Shown: one piece after another, positions 1-7,004 of the stretch
How the letters are laid out: each line of letters begins with the position of its first letter
Numbering within the stretch: the first letter of the stretch is position 1
Assembly (NCBI GenBank): GCA_903863315.1
Contig: CAIPBN010000038.1
Location: 1 to 9,010, forward strand
Source: an uncultured Verrucomicrobiota bacterium
Lineage (GTDB): Bacteria; Verrucomicrobiota; Verrucomicrobiia; Limisphaerales; SXTU01
Direction: 5' to 3'
DNA length: 9,010 nucleotides
Program-made: the position numbers and the translations under genes
The notes under the pieces: model-generated
Seen by the model: the letters and a program-made list of their open reading frames with translations, nothing else
Told to the model about the DNA's origin: nothing
Database searches by the model: none

Positions 1-1167
1 CCCCACGTGCAGGCGCACGTCCGCCTCGAAGGCCGCCGCGTCCGACCAGTCCTGCGGGATGGAGAAGACGCCGCCGAGCCGGCGACGATGCGCGTTGCCG
101 GGGTCGCCGTTGGTCAGCGTGTCGTTGCACATCGTGAAGAACACGCGGCCACGGGTGCAGGAGACCTTGCAGAGGTTGTCGTTCAACATGCCCAGGCCGG
201 CAGGCACGAGCTTCTGAAAGTCGAGCCGCACCGGGGGTTGCTCGAACTGCTTCGTGTGCGGATTGAACCGCACCACGTAGGCCCCGCCGCCCTCGACGCG
301 CCAATAGATTCGGCCTTGGTCGTCGGAATCAATCTCGCCCTTCTGGCCCAAATCGCCGTCACCGGCCCCGAGCATGTTCGCGCCGCCGGGGGACTTCTCG
401 TTGGTGACGTGGACCTCGAACTGGTCGGGGTTGAGCACGATGTCTTCGTCGCCGCGACCGGTGGCCCAGGCCGACTGCACGGGCACTTCGAGCAGGAACT
501 TCTGCCAGCGCTCGACGCGCGTCCCGGCGTAAATCGCCTTCTTGCATGCGAAGTAAATGCTGGCCCGCGCGGGGTCCTTGGGAAACGCCGTCTGCCGCCC
601 GACCACCGCGCCGCCGACGAGCGGCAGGTCCACGCCCGAGGTGATGGGGAAGGTGATGTCGCGCTTCGCCACGAGCCGCGTGGCCGGGGCCAAGGTGACC
701 GCGCGCAACTGGCCCGCCTCGGGGAGCGGGATTTGCGGGCGGGCTTGCGCGGACTTGAGCAGCTCCGCGCCCGGCTCGATGTAGGCGAAGGATTTTCCTG
801 GGGCGAGGCCGCTGGGCGCGGACATTTGCCGGATGGGGGCGATGACCTGCTTCAGCGTCACCGTGCCGGTCGCGTCCTTCACCGTCACCGTGACGCCGTC
901 GCACTTGCCGGACGGGCCCAGGTCAATGACCACGGCCCCTTGCAGGGCGGGCTCCAGCAGGTCAATCAGCAGCGGCTTCCCGGCTGTCGGTGGCTGGAAT
1001 TCCACCGAGGCGGTCAGCTTGGTGTGGCGCTGGCGGAGCAGGTCCAGCCGGTCGAACTTCACGATGAGTTCGTCCCCCGCGCGATACACCGCCACCTGCT
1101 CCGCTGCGGTCAAAGTGGTTGCCAGCAACAGCAATGGGAGCAGGTTGACCAGGCAGATGAGCTTCAT
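1..1167 (-). CDS. Partial large secreted protein, possible beta-propeller, function unknown (3' end beyond the left edge)
   Basis: This frame is open from an ATG at 1165-1167 to the first base of the window, giving 389 codons with no stop, so the C-terminus is missing. The protein begins with a classic signal peptide: Met-Lys, a leucine-rich hydrophobic core to about residue 20, then Thr-Ala-Ala before Glu23. It is therefore probably exported. Residues 25-110 look like a beta-sandwich (alternating hydrophobics, few helix signals). Residues 280-310 (acidic DSDDQGRIYW, then VVRFNPHTKQFE) resemble one blade of an SMP-30/NHL/Vgb-like propeller. Cysteines cluster at 333, 337 and 347 and could form disulfides or a metal site. 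No obvious Shine-Dalgarno precedes the ATG; the signal peptide decides the start. It diverges from the HEAT-repeat gene. I do not recognise the family. Export is well supported; the propeller reading is tentative. Confidence 0.82.
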   Translation of the reverse strand, partial: MKLICLVNLLPLLLLATTLTAAEQVAVYRAGDELIVKFDRLDLLRQRHTKLTASVEFQPPTAGKPLLIDLLEPALQGAVVIDLGPSGKCDGVTVTVKDATGTVTLKQVIAPIRQMSAPSGLAPGKSFAYIEPGAELLKSAQARPQIPLPEAGQLRAVTLAPATRLVAKRDITFPITSGVDLPLVGGAVVGRQTAFPKDPARASIYFACKKAIYAGTRVERWQKFLLEVPVQSAWATGRGDEDIVLNPDQFEVHVTNEKSPGGANMLGAGDGDLGQKGEIDSDDQGRIYWRVEGGGAYVVRFNPHTKQFEQPPVRLDFQKLVPAGLGMLNDNLCKVSCTRGRVFFTMCNDTLTNGDPGNAHRRRLGGVFSIPQDWSDAAAFEADVRLHVG

Positions 1168-1283
1168 GCGGTCAGCGTGCCTGCGGAAACTCCGTTCCGT
1201 CAATGATGTCAGGCCTGCCGCGAAAGAGCAGGGCCCGATTCCCGACGACTATTCGCGGTCTTGCCAGCGTCAGGAGACAACCG
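1168..1283. promoter_or_regulatory. Divergent intergenic region between two secreted-protein genes
   Basis: These 116 bases separate the start of the left-edge secreted protein (minus) from the start of the HEAT-repeat gene (plus), so promoters for both should lie here. No convincing sigma-70 -35/-10 pair stands out on either strand. The only clear element is the ribosome binding site AGGAG at 1272-1276 for the plus-strand gene. That the region is regulatory follows from gene orientation, not from a recognised motif. Confidence 0.45.
1272..1276 (+). promoter_or_regulatory. Ribosome binding site of the HEAT-repeat gene
   Basis: AGGAG lies 7 bases before the ATG at 1284-1286. It selects this ATG over the in-frame ATG at 1203, which would place a charged, non-signal extension of 27 residues in front of the signal peptide. 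Confidence 0.75.
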
Positions 1284-2075
1284 ATGAACACGCATTCTGT
1301 CCGTGCCTGGTTTCTGGCCACTCTCGTTTCCGCAACGCTCGCCAGCGCCGCCCCGGCTCCCAAACCCGGCGCAGCCGAGCGGCTGGCGGCGATTGTCAAA
1401 GAGATGAAGTCGCCGGACCGCGAGGTGCGGCTCAAGGCGGTGGGGAAGCTCGTGCATTTCGAGGGCGGCCAGGAGCAGGCTCTGCCGGTGCTCACCAACT
1501 TGCGCGAGGCCATGCGGGACCCGGAGGGCGACATCCGCGCGGTAGCCTGCACGGCGATGGGGAATTTCCATGAGAAGGCAAAGGGCGTCGTGCCGGACTT
1601 CGTCCGCCTGCTGCGCGATCCGGACAAGGAAGTGCGGCAATGCTCCGCGCGGGCGCTGGGCCGCGTGGGTGCGGACGCCAAGTCCGCCCTGCCCGAAATG
1701 GCGCGCGCGACAAAGGACGAGGACGCGGTGGTGCGGGTCGTGACCCATGCCGCGATGATCCGCATCGGCGCGCCGGTGGCCGAACACTTACCGGCCGTCT
1801 TGAAAGGCATGGAGGACGCCTCGCCACTCGTGCGCTACAAGTCCGCACATTGTCTCGAACCGCTCGGCGCGGTGGCCGCGCCGGGCGTGCTGAAGCTGGG
1901 TTCACTTCTCACCGACCCCGACGAGAAGGTGCGCCACTACAGCGCCCGCGCACTGGCGAGGCTCGATGAAGTCGCCCGCCCCGCGCTGCCCGCGCTCAAG
2001 GCCGCGCGGGAGAAGGAGACGGTCGCGGCGAGCAAGGGCTTGATGGACTCAGCGATCCGCAGGCTGTCGCCCTAG
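1284..2075 (+). CDS. Secreted HEAT-repeat protein
   Basis: The 263-residue product starts with a signal peptide (MNTHSVRAWF, hydrophobic core to about residue 20, then Ala-Ser-Ala-Ala at 20-23). A short Pro/Ala linker leads into about six or seven helical repeats of roughly 30-37 residues at about 30-60, 66-95, 104-130, 135-163, 168-197, 203-231 and 233-261. The units carry the HEAT/PBS-lyase hallmark Asp-Pro-(Asp/Glu)-x-x-(Val/Ile)-Arg, seen as DPEGDIR, DPDKEVR and DPDEKVR, followed by small-residue helices such as CSARALGRVG and YSARALARL. HEAT solenoids are protein-binding scaffolds; no catalytic motif is visible. The start is fixed by the ribosome binding site and signal peptide. It ends 52 bases before the stop of the convergent TerB-like gene. 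The partner is unknown. The giant protein at 3290-6982 has its own helical-repeat region, so repeats of this type are common in this genome's exported proteins. Confidence 0.9.
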   Translation: MNTHSVRAWFLATLVSATLASAAPAPKPGAAERLAAIVKEMKSPDREVRLKAVGKLVHFEGGQEQALPVLTNLREAMRDPEGDIRAVACTAMGNFHEKAKGVVPDFVRLLRDPDKEVRQCSARALGRVGADAKSALPEMARATKDEDAVVRVVTHAAMIRIGAPVAEHLPAVLKGMEDASPLVRYKSAHCLEPLGAVAAPGVLKLGSLLTDPDEKVRHYSARALARLDEVARPALPALKAAREKETVAASKGLMDSAIRRLSP

Positions 2076-2120
2076 CCCCGGCTTCAGTTTCAGGAGCAGC
2101 TTCGCGCCAGCGGGAGGTCA

Positions 2121-2134
2121 CGGGTGGTCACCCG
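2121..2134. other. Short palindrome at the convergent gene ends
   Basis: The sequence CGGGTGGTCACCCG forms a five- to six-pair stem with a tiny loop. It lies between the HEAT gene stop (2075) and the TerB-like gene, overlapping that gene's stop codon at 2128-2130. No T-tract follows on either strand, so it is not a canonical intrinsic terminator. It may act as a weak bidirectional end or be chance in GC-rich DNA. Confidence 0.3.
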
Positions 2135-3030
2135 ATCAGCGGCTTTCCCCGTTCATCCACCAACCCAAGGGATGCAGCAATGGCCGTCATAGCCAGTGCT
2201 TCCTGCTGACCCGTCTTGTTTCCCACGCCCAGGACACCACCGGACGCCTCGGCTATGCCCCTGCCCCAACGCATCAGGCATTGCTTGAATGCCACCGACT
2301 CTTCCGGATAGGACGCATCCAGCTCCGCACCCGCCGCCTCTAGTTCCTCCACCGGCTCCAGATTGCTTTGCTGCATCTCCATGAAAATGCGGTCGTAATC
2401 GTGAACCAGCTTGCGAACGGCGGCACGGAAAAGCGGGCTGGAAAACTCGTCCACGCGTTTGCACATCAGGGCGAGCTTTTCCCGCTCCTTCCGATCGACC
2501 GTCCCGTCCGCGGCCGCCACCAGCTTGAACACCAGGAGTGGCGCGCGCGCCAGGCGGTCATCCACCAGCGCGGGCGGGGCGGCAACTGTCCCATGCAGGT
2601 CGATCAAGCCGGCGATTGCCGCCAGGGTTGCGGCCTCCGCCTTGCCCATTTTCTTCCCCAATCCAACGAAACCACCCGGAGCCTCGGCAATGGCCCTGCC
2701 CCATGCCATCAGGCTCTCCTTGAAGGCTTGAGCCTCGTCGGGGCGCTCTTGCTCAAGGAACTTGATGGCCTCACCGAGGGTGTCCATGAAGTGAAAGGCC
2801 CCGGCTTGCAGCTCGTTGAAATAACGGTCCGGATTCCGTGCAATCGCGACAATCGCCGTGCGAAAGAGCTCGCTCGGAAATTGTCCTGGGCTCGAGCACA
2901 GCTTCTCCAGCGTCGCCAGCTCCCGCTGATCCACCTTCCGGTCGGCCGCCGCAATCATCATGAAGGTCGCGAAAACCGCACGCGCAAGCCTGTCCTTCAA
3001 GACTTCGGCGTGGGATAAACTGTCGGACAT
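2128..3030 (-). CDS. Tandem TerB-like domain protein (cytoplasmic)
   Basis: The 300-residue protein has no signal peptide or membrane segment. It consists of two copies of one all-helical domain, about residues 14-145 and 159-292. Each copy has the acidic signature AAAD-x-x-VD (27-34 and 172-179), like the AxxDGxxxxxE motif of TerB/tellurite-resistance domains. Each then has a Leu-Phe-Arg helix, an AFK..LM.WGR.IAEA segment (102-117 and 247-262) and a glycine-rich GG..G.G turn. The copies align without a gap at an offset of 145 residues up to about residue 140. TerB-like domains occur in cytoplasmic stress and membrane-associated complexes, sometimes binding metal through these acidic residues; the role here is unknown. 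The ATG at 3028-3030 (MSDSLSHAEV) is chosen over an upstream TTG at 3085-3087, which would add a 19-residue basic tail without an evident ribosome site. No clear Shine-Dalgarno precedes either. TerB is a motif-level call. Confidence 0.8.
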   Translation of the reverse strand: MSDSLSHAEVLKDRLARAVFATFMMIAAADRKVDQRELATLEKLCSSPGQFPSELFRTAIVAIARNPDRYFNELQAGAFHFMDTLGEAIKFLEQERPDEAQAFKESLMAWGRAIAEAPGGFVGLGKKMGKAEAATLAAIAGLIDLHGTVAAPPALVDDRLARAPLLVFKLVAAADGTVDRKEREKLALMCKRVDEFSSPLFRAAVRKLVHDYDRIFMEMQQSNLEPVEELEAAGAELDASYPEESVAFKQCLMRWGRGIAEASGGVLGVGNKTGQQEALAMTAIAASLGLVDERGKPLIG

Positions 3031-3107
3031 CGCGGCGGGTCGGGTTTGTTGGTGGCTCGACGCTAGAGTTCGGCGGGAAGGAATCAATCTGAAAACCCCG
3101 CAGGGAG

Positions 3108-3240
3108 TAGCGCTAGCCTCCGACTTGCAGTATCGCCGACGTCCTCGTCGGCCAGCCGGAGCGTGGGGTCGCGGTTCGCGTCCGATTGCGACCGGGCCGG
3201 CGCGGACGCCGGCAGCACGGCAAGCCGGCGGCTTGCGCTA
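3108..3240. repeat. 133-bp palindromic intergenic element with 21-bp imperfect terminal inverted repeats
   Basis: The ends 3108-3128 and 3220-3240 are inverted copies matching at 18 of 21 bases; both begin TAGCGC when read inward. Nested inside are further perfect stems: 3135-3141 with 3146-3152 (GCCGACG, loop TCCT), 3167-3172 with 3188-3193 (GGTCGC), 3196-3201 with 3208-3213 (GCCGGC), and 3220-3226 with 3230-3236 (GCAAGCC, loop GGC). No long ORF of its own and no clear target-site duplication is visible. The layout resembles non-autonomous MITE-like or REP/BIME-type intergenic repeats. Two of the three terminal mismatches stay unpaired on the minus-strand RNA, while the third becomes a G-U wobble, so the structure would be slightly better as minus-strand RNA, the sense of both flanking genes. 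Whether other copies exist in the genome cannot be seen here. Confidence 0.75.
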
Positions 3241-3252
3241 CATGACTTCGGC

Positions 3253-3272
3253 GCGGCTCCTTACGGAACCGC
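3253..3272 (-). terminator. GNRA-capped hairpin after the giant gene (possible 3' end or stabiliser)
   Basis: Read as minus-strand RNA, GCGGUUCC and GGAGCCGC form an eight-pair stem, with one G-U wobble, closed by the tetraloop GUAA. It begins 17 bases after the stop codon of the 3290-6982 gene and is in the sense direction. The complementary strand would have an A-C mismatch instead of the wobble, so the fold is specific to the sense RNA. No U-tract follows, so it is either a U-poor terminator or a 3' stability/processing hairpin. Confidence 0.5.
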
Positions 3273-3289
3273 ACTGCGTCAGTTCCGCG

Positions 3290-6200
3290 CTACTTCAGCT
3301 CCGCTGCTGTCCACGGGGCCTGGCGGTTTGCGGTGGCAGCACGAACGGTCTTCACATCGGCGGCAGTCACGGGCGGAGCCTGCTGGCCATAGGTGCCGCG
3401 CACGAAGGTGAGGACATCGGCAATCTGTTCGTCGGTCAGGCCACCCAGCGCGGGCATGGGGACTGAGGCCGGGGTGTGGCCAAAGTTCTGGCCTGCGACC
3501 GTCACGGGACCGGTGAGGCCGTGGAGGACCACCTTGATGATGCGGTCCTTGTCGCCGCGCACCCAGTCGCTGCCCGCGAGCGGCGGATAGACGCCGGGCA
3601 GGCCCTTGCCCTCGGGCTGGTGGCAGGGGAGGCAGGCCATTTCGTAAATGCTCTCACCGGGGGACGCGACCTTCTGTGGCGTGCCGATGAGCTTGCGCAG
3701 GTAATCCCCGTGCGTCGGGCTGCTGAGCTTGAGCTGGTTCGCTGCCAAGGCCGGTCCCCACTGCGGCTGCGTCGCGCGAGCGCTCTGGCGCAGGGCGTAG
3801 TCAATGAACTTGTCCGTGGGCAGGTCGAGCGCCTTGGTCATGACTTCCGCCGCGACGGGCTTGCCGAGGTAGCTGGCGGCGACGATGGCTTCCAAACGCA
3901 CGCGGGCGTTCTCGTCCTTCACGCGCTCGGTCAGGAGTTTCGCGGCGTCGGGCAACTTCTCCGCCCACATGCCAGCGACGCGCGCTCCGTAGGCGCGGAC
4001 GCGCGGGTCCTTGGCGGCAAGCAGCTTGGCGAGCAGGGCCGGGCGCGTGACTTCGTGCGACTCATAGACGCCGATGACTTCGAGGAGCAAGTGCTCGTAA
4101 CCGGGCGTCGTGGGCGTGAGCTTGGCCACCCAGTCATCGGTGGCTTTCAACACGTCGGCGGTGGGCATGTCGAAGAGGAGGCGCTTGGCCTGGTAGCGCG
4201 TCCAGCGCTCGGGCGACTTGAGTTGTTCGAGGAGTTCAGCGGGCTTCATCGCGGCGAGGTTGGGCTGCTTCACGGTCGCACGGCCTTTCGCGGTGATGCG
4301 CCAGATGCGGCCGTGGGCCTTGTCGCGACGCGGGTCGGCGTAGCTGGCCTGGTAGTGGCCGATGATGGGATTGAACCAGTCCGCGAGATACATCGCGCCG
4401 TCCGGGCCGACGCTCACGTCCACGGGACGGAACGCGGCGTTCGATGACTTGAGCAGCTTGGGCAACTGCGTGGTCTTGAAGCCGGAGCCGGCGTCATCGA
4501 ACTTGTGCAGCTCCGCCACTGCGCCGAAGTAGCCGCCGATGAGCGCCGCGCCTTGGATGTCATCCGGCAGCGCGCGCGTGCCGATGATGTCAATGGAAGT
4601 GGTCTTGGGCGACGTGTCGAAGAGCGGGCCGACGGAGTGATATTGCTCGGGGGAATTGCGATACGCCGTGTCCGCCGAGGTGGACGAGCTGCTGCCCGAG
4701 GGGCTTGCGCCACGCACCATGCCGGGCACGCTCCAGTAACCGTGCGGGCGGTCACCGGACTTGTGGAAGACTTGGCCGTAGTCATCGAAGGCCACGCCCC
4801 AGCAGTTCGCGCCCGCCATGCCGCCGCCGAAGAAGCCTTCGAGCCGCATCGTGCGCGGGTTCAACCGCCAGATGGCCGCGCGGTCCAGGCGCGCAATGCC
4901 CCAGGCGGACTCGACGCGCGAGAAGGCGTGGAGGCCCTGCGAGAACCACAGGCTCCCATCGGGTCCGTGGCAGATGCTGTTGATGAGTTGATGGGTGTCG
5001 CCGATGCCGAAGCCGCTGAAGAGGACGCGGCGCGTGTCGGCCTTGCCGTCGCCATTCGTGTCGCGCAGATGCACGAGCTGATCGAAGTCGCAGACGTAGA
5101 GGCCGCCGTCGCCGGGTTCGAGGCCCTGCACCATGGTGAGGCCCTCGGCGAAGCGCCATGACTTGTCGGCCTTGCCGTCGCCGTTTGTGTCCTCGAGGAC
5201 GAGGATGTAGTCGGCGCGCTTGGCGCTGGCCTGCGTCTGCGGATACGTCGGCGAGCAGGCCACGTAGAGGCGGCCCTTCTCGTCCCAAGCGATTTGCGTC
5301 GGCTTCACCACGCCATCGCGCTCGGAGGCGAAGAGGCTGACCTCGTAGCCCTCGGCCACGGTGAAGGTGGCGAGCTGCTCCTCGGGCGTGAGGGCCTTGG
5401 GGGAATCCCCAGCGTTCGCGGGCGGGGGCATGACGAGGGCGGCGACCTTCTCGCCGCGCGCCATCGCATGGACACGCTTGTCCGCCGCTGCGACCAGCGG
5501 GCGATGGCGTTCAAAAGCGTCCTTGAGCGAAGGCTCCGTGCCGCCGGCCTTGCCGAACATCTGGTTGACGCGGTCGCCATAGACGAACGACCAGTTCGCG
5601 GGGCGCCACGAGTCGAACCAGAGCTGGTTCTTCTGCACGATGGCGGCGCGGAGTGACTCCAACTCGGCGGAAAACTTTGGCTCCGCACCCAGTTGCCGCG
5701 TCGTGAGCGTGGCGACCTCGCGCAAGCCTTCTGCCGTAAGATGAATGCCGTCCTCGGTCAGGCGCTGGCCCGGGGCGCGCACGGCGAGCGGCACGAACAA
5801 GTTCACGAACACTGCGCCGCGCTGCTTCGCAATATCGCGCACCGCGTCCGCGTAGGCGCGCACGTCGTTGTTGCGCTTCGTGAGATCCGGCGCGTGGGAG
5901 GCAACAGGCTTCTCAAAAGGAGTTGGTGAGAGGAGGACTACTTTCTTTGTCCGCCCGGCGAACTGATCCAGCAGCCGGTGATACGCCGCCGTGAACTCCG
6001 GCAGCCGCGCAACGCCGTCAAGCGCCTCCATCTGGCCGAACTGCGCCACCACAATGGTTGCACCCGCCGTCTCAAGCTGGCGCACCCACGAGCCGAAGTT
6101 CAGGTCGCGCCACTGCTCGTAAACTGTGTCCGCCTCCCACGCCATCGAGCGGAAGCGCGGCTGCTTCGCGGCGAAGGCGGAGGCCAGCAGCGCCTCTAGT

Positions 6201-6982
6201 TCGCCAGCCTTCGACTCGCGCACAAGATTCTCCTGCCCGACGAACACGACGACTTCATTCGTGCCCAGCGCGAATTTTCCGTCCGCGAACGCCCCGACCG
6301 GCGCGCTCGGCTGCGCAGTCCCGAAGCGGCTGAGAATCTCCGCCTCGGGCGGGATGGCGGAGTTGGGCAGTTCATCAATGGAGATGTTGCGGAAGGAAAT
6401 CTCCGCCTTGCAGTTGCCGTGGATTTGCAGGGCGATGACGCCGGTCTCGTCGATGCCCGGCTCGCGCTCGACCCAGATGGCGGTGCGCTGGCCGTTAAGG
6501 AAAAGGAGAATCTGCGAGCCGCTGGCGACGACTTCGTAGCTATTCCAGTCGCCGACCTTTTCAAGGCGAGCGACGTGGTTTGTGTCTGCCTGCGCAAGCA
6601 CCTTGCGCCGACGCGACTCGTCGTAGAGCGAGCCGGAGTAGCCCGCGCCGATGTCCGCCTGGAAGCCGGACATTTCGTTGGGCGGGTTGGGGATGCGCTT
6701 GCTGCGGAACTGCACGCCGCCATTCACGAAGCCCTGCGTGCCGACGAGCTTGTATTCGAGGCGCAGGTGGAAGTTTTTGTAGCTCTTGAGCGTGGCGAGG
6801 AACTCATTGCGCGGATTCCCCTCCAGCGAACCGCCAACGATGACACCGTCGCGGATGCGCCAGACCGTGTTGGTGTCGCCTTCCCAGCCGGCGAAAGATT
6901 TGCCGTCGAAGAGCGAGACAGGGGCGGCGGAGACGGTGAAGAACGCGGTGAACGCGAGGGTGAGAGAGAACCACAGTTTCAT
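3290..6982 (-). CDS. Giant secreted DUF1080 / SGNH-like / PVC-type glucose dehydrogenase / cytochrome c fusion
   Basis: The 1230-residue protein starts at the ATG 6980-6982, which opens a signal peptide (MKLWFSLTLAFTAFFTVSAA). An upstream in-frame GTG at 7022-7024 would bury it and overlap the preceding gene. Domains in order: DUF1080 / 3-keto-glycoside hydrolase-type jelly roll, about 22-205 (LFDGKSFAGWEG, GGVQFRS, GDWNSYEV); an SGNH-like domain, about 240-430; a conserved linker around KNQLWFDSWRPAN (451-463); a PVC-type glucose/sorbosone dehydrogenase-like propeller, about 532-900, with two DTNGDGKAD calcium-type loops at 598 and 641; a HEAT-like helical region, about 910-1090; and class I cytochrome c, about 1105-1200, with Cys1117, Cys1120, His1121 and probable axial Met1176. 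In the SGNH domain the Asp411-x-x-His414 pair is present, but the expected nucleophile serine position reads GQE (249-251). A Ser-rich insert lies at 759-769. The likely role is periplasmic or surface sugar oxidation with electrons passed to the haem. The substrate is unknown. Confidence 0.93.
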   Translation of the reverse strand: MKLWFSLTLAFTAFFTVSAAPVSLFDGKSFAGWEGDTNTVWRIRDGVIVGGSLEGNPRNEFLATLKSYKNFHLRLEYKLVGTQGFVNGGVQFRSKRIPNPPNEMSGFQADIGAGYSGSLYDESRRRKVLAQADTNHVARLEKVGDWNSYEVVASGSQILLFLNGQRTAIWVEREPGIDETGVIALQIHGNCKAEISFRNISIDELPNSAIPPEAEILSRFGTAQPSAPVGAFADGKFALGTNEVVVFVGQENLVRESKAGELEALLASAFAAKQPRFRSMAWEADTVYEQWRDLNFGSWVRQLETAGATIVVAQFGQMEALDGVARLPEFTAAYHRLLDQFAGRTKKVVLLSPTPFEKPVASHAPDLTKRNNDVRAYADAVRDIAKQRGAVFVNLFVPLAVRAPGQRLTEDGIHLTAEGLREVATLTTRQLGAEPKFSAELESLRAAIVQKNQLWFDSWRPANWSFVYGDRVNQMFGKAGGTEPSLKDAFERHRPLVAAADKRVHAMARGEKVAALVMPPPANAGDSPKALTPEEQLATFTVAEGYEVSLFASERDGVVKPTQIAWDEKGRLYVACSPTYPQTQASAKRADYILVLEDTNGDGKADKSWRFAEGLTMVQGLEPGDGGLYVCDFDQLVHLRDTNGDGKADTRRVLFSGFGIGDTHQLINSICHGPDGSLWFSQGLHAFSRVESAWGIARLDRAAIWRLNPRTMRLEGFFGGGMAGANCWGVAFDDYGQVFHKSGDRPHGYWSVPGMVRGASPSGSSSSTSADTAYRNSPEQYHSVGPLFDTSPKTTSIDIIGTRALPDDIQGAALIGGYFGAVAELHKFDDAGSGFKTTQLPKLLKSSNAAFRPVDVSVGPDGAMYLADWFNPIIGHYQASYADPRRDKAHGRIWRITAKGRATVKQPNLAAMKPAELLEQLKSPERWTRYQAKRLLFDMPTADVLKATDDWVAKLTPTTPGYEHLLLEVIGVYESHEVTRPALLAKLLAAKDPRVRAYGARVAGMWAEKLPDAAKLLTERVKDENARVRLEAIVAASYLGKPVAAEVMTKALDLPTDKFIDYALRQSARATQPQWGPALAANQLKLSSPTHGDYLRKLIGTPQKVASPGESIYEMACLPCHQPEGKGLPGVYPPLAGSDWVRGDKDRIIKVVLHGLTGPVTVAGQNFGHTPASVPMPALGGLTDEQIADVLTFVRGTYGQQAPPVTAADVKTVRAATANRQAPWTAAELK
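5035..5062. repeat. Repeat unit 1 of a 28-bp near-identical direct repeat inside the giant gene
   Basis: This segment matches 5164-5191 at 26 of 28 bases, spaced 129 bases (43 codons). Both encode Asp-Thr-Asn-Gly-Asp-Gly-Lys-Ala-Asp, a DxNxDGxxD calcium-binding-type loop, here at residues 641-649. The nucleotide identity exceeds what the protein needs at third positions, suggesting recent duplication, gene conversion or strong codon bias. Confidence 0.7.
5164..5191. repeat. Repeat unit 2 of the DTNGDGKAD-encoding direct repeat
   Basis: This is the partner of 5035-5062 and encodes residues 598-606 of the giant protein. In PVC-type dehydrogenase propellers such loops sit on blade connections and probably bind calcium; that role is inferred from the DxNxDGxxD pattern. 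Confidence 0.7.
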
Positions 6983-7004
6983 AGGCAGAAGCACAAACGA
7001 CGGT

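Noticed and set aside
7..1206. Long plus-strand open frame (399 codons) over the left region
   Set aside because: The minus strand is open over the same span with a signal peptide and natural secreted-protein composition. The plus frame gives an Arg/His/Gly-rich product with no domain, typical of antisense frames in GC-rich genes.
3031..3087. TTG start for the TerB-like gene
   Set aside because: It adds 19 basic, low-complexity residues with no ribosome site. The ATG at 3028-3030 gives a conventional N-terminus.
3031..3289. Small protein-coding gene in the palindromic intergenic region
   Set aside because: Open frames here are composed of the repeat arms and give Arg/Pro/Ala-rich products without a start context. 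The inverted symmetry explains the sequence better.
3476..4447. Plus-strand open frame of 323 codons
   Set aside because: It is antisense to the dehydrogenase/cytochrome gene, whose domains and haem motif are clear. Its product is low in complexity and matches no family.
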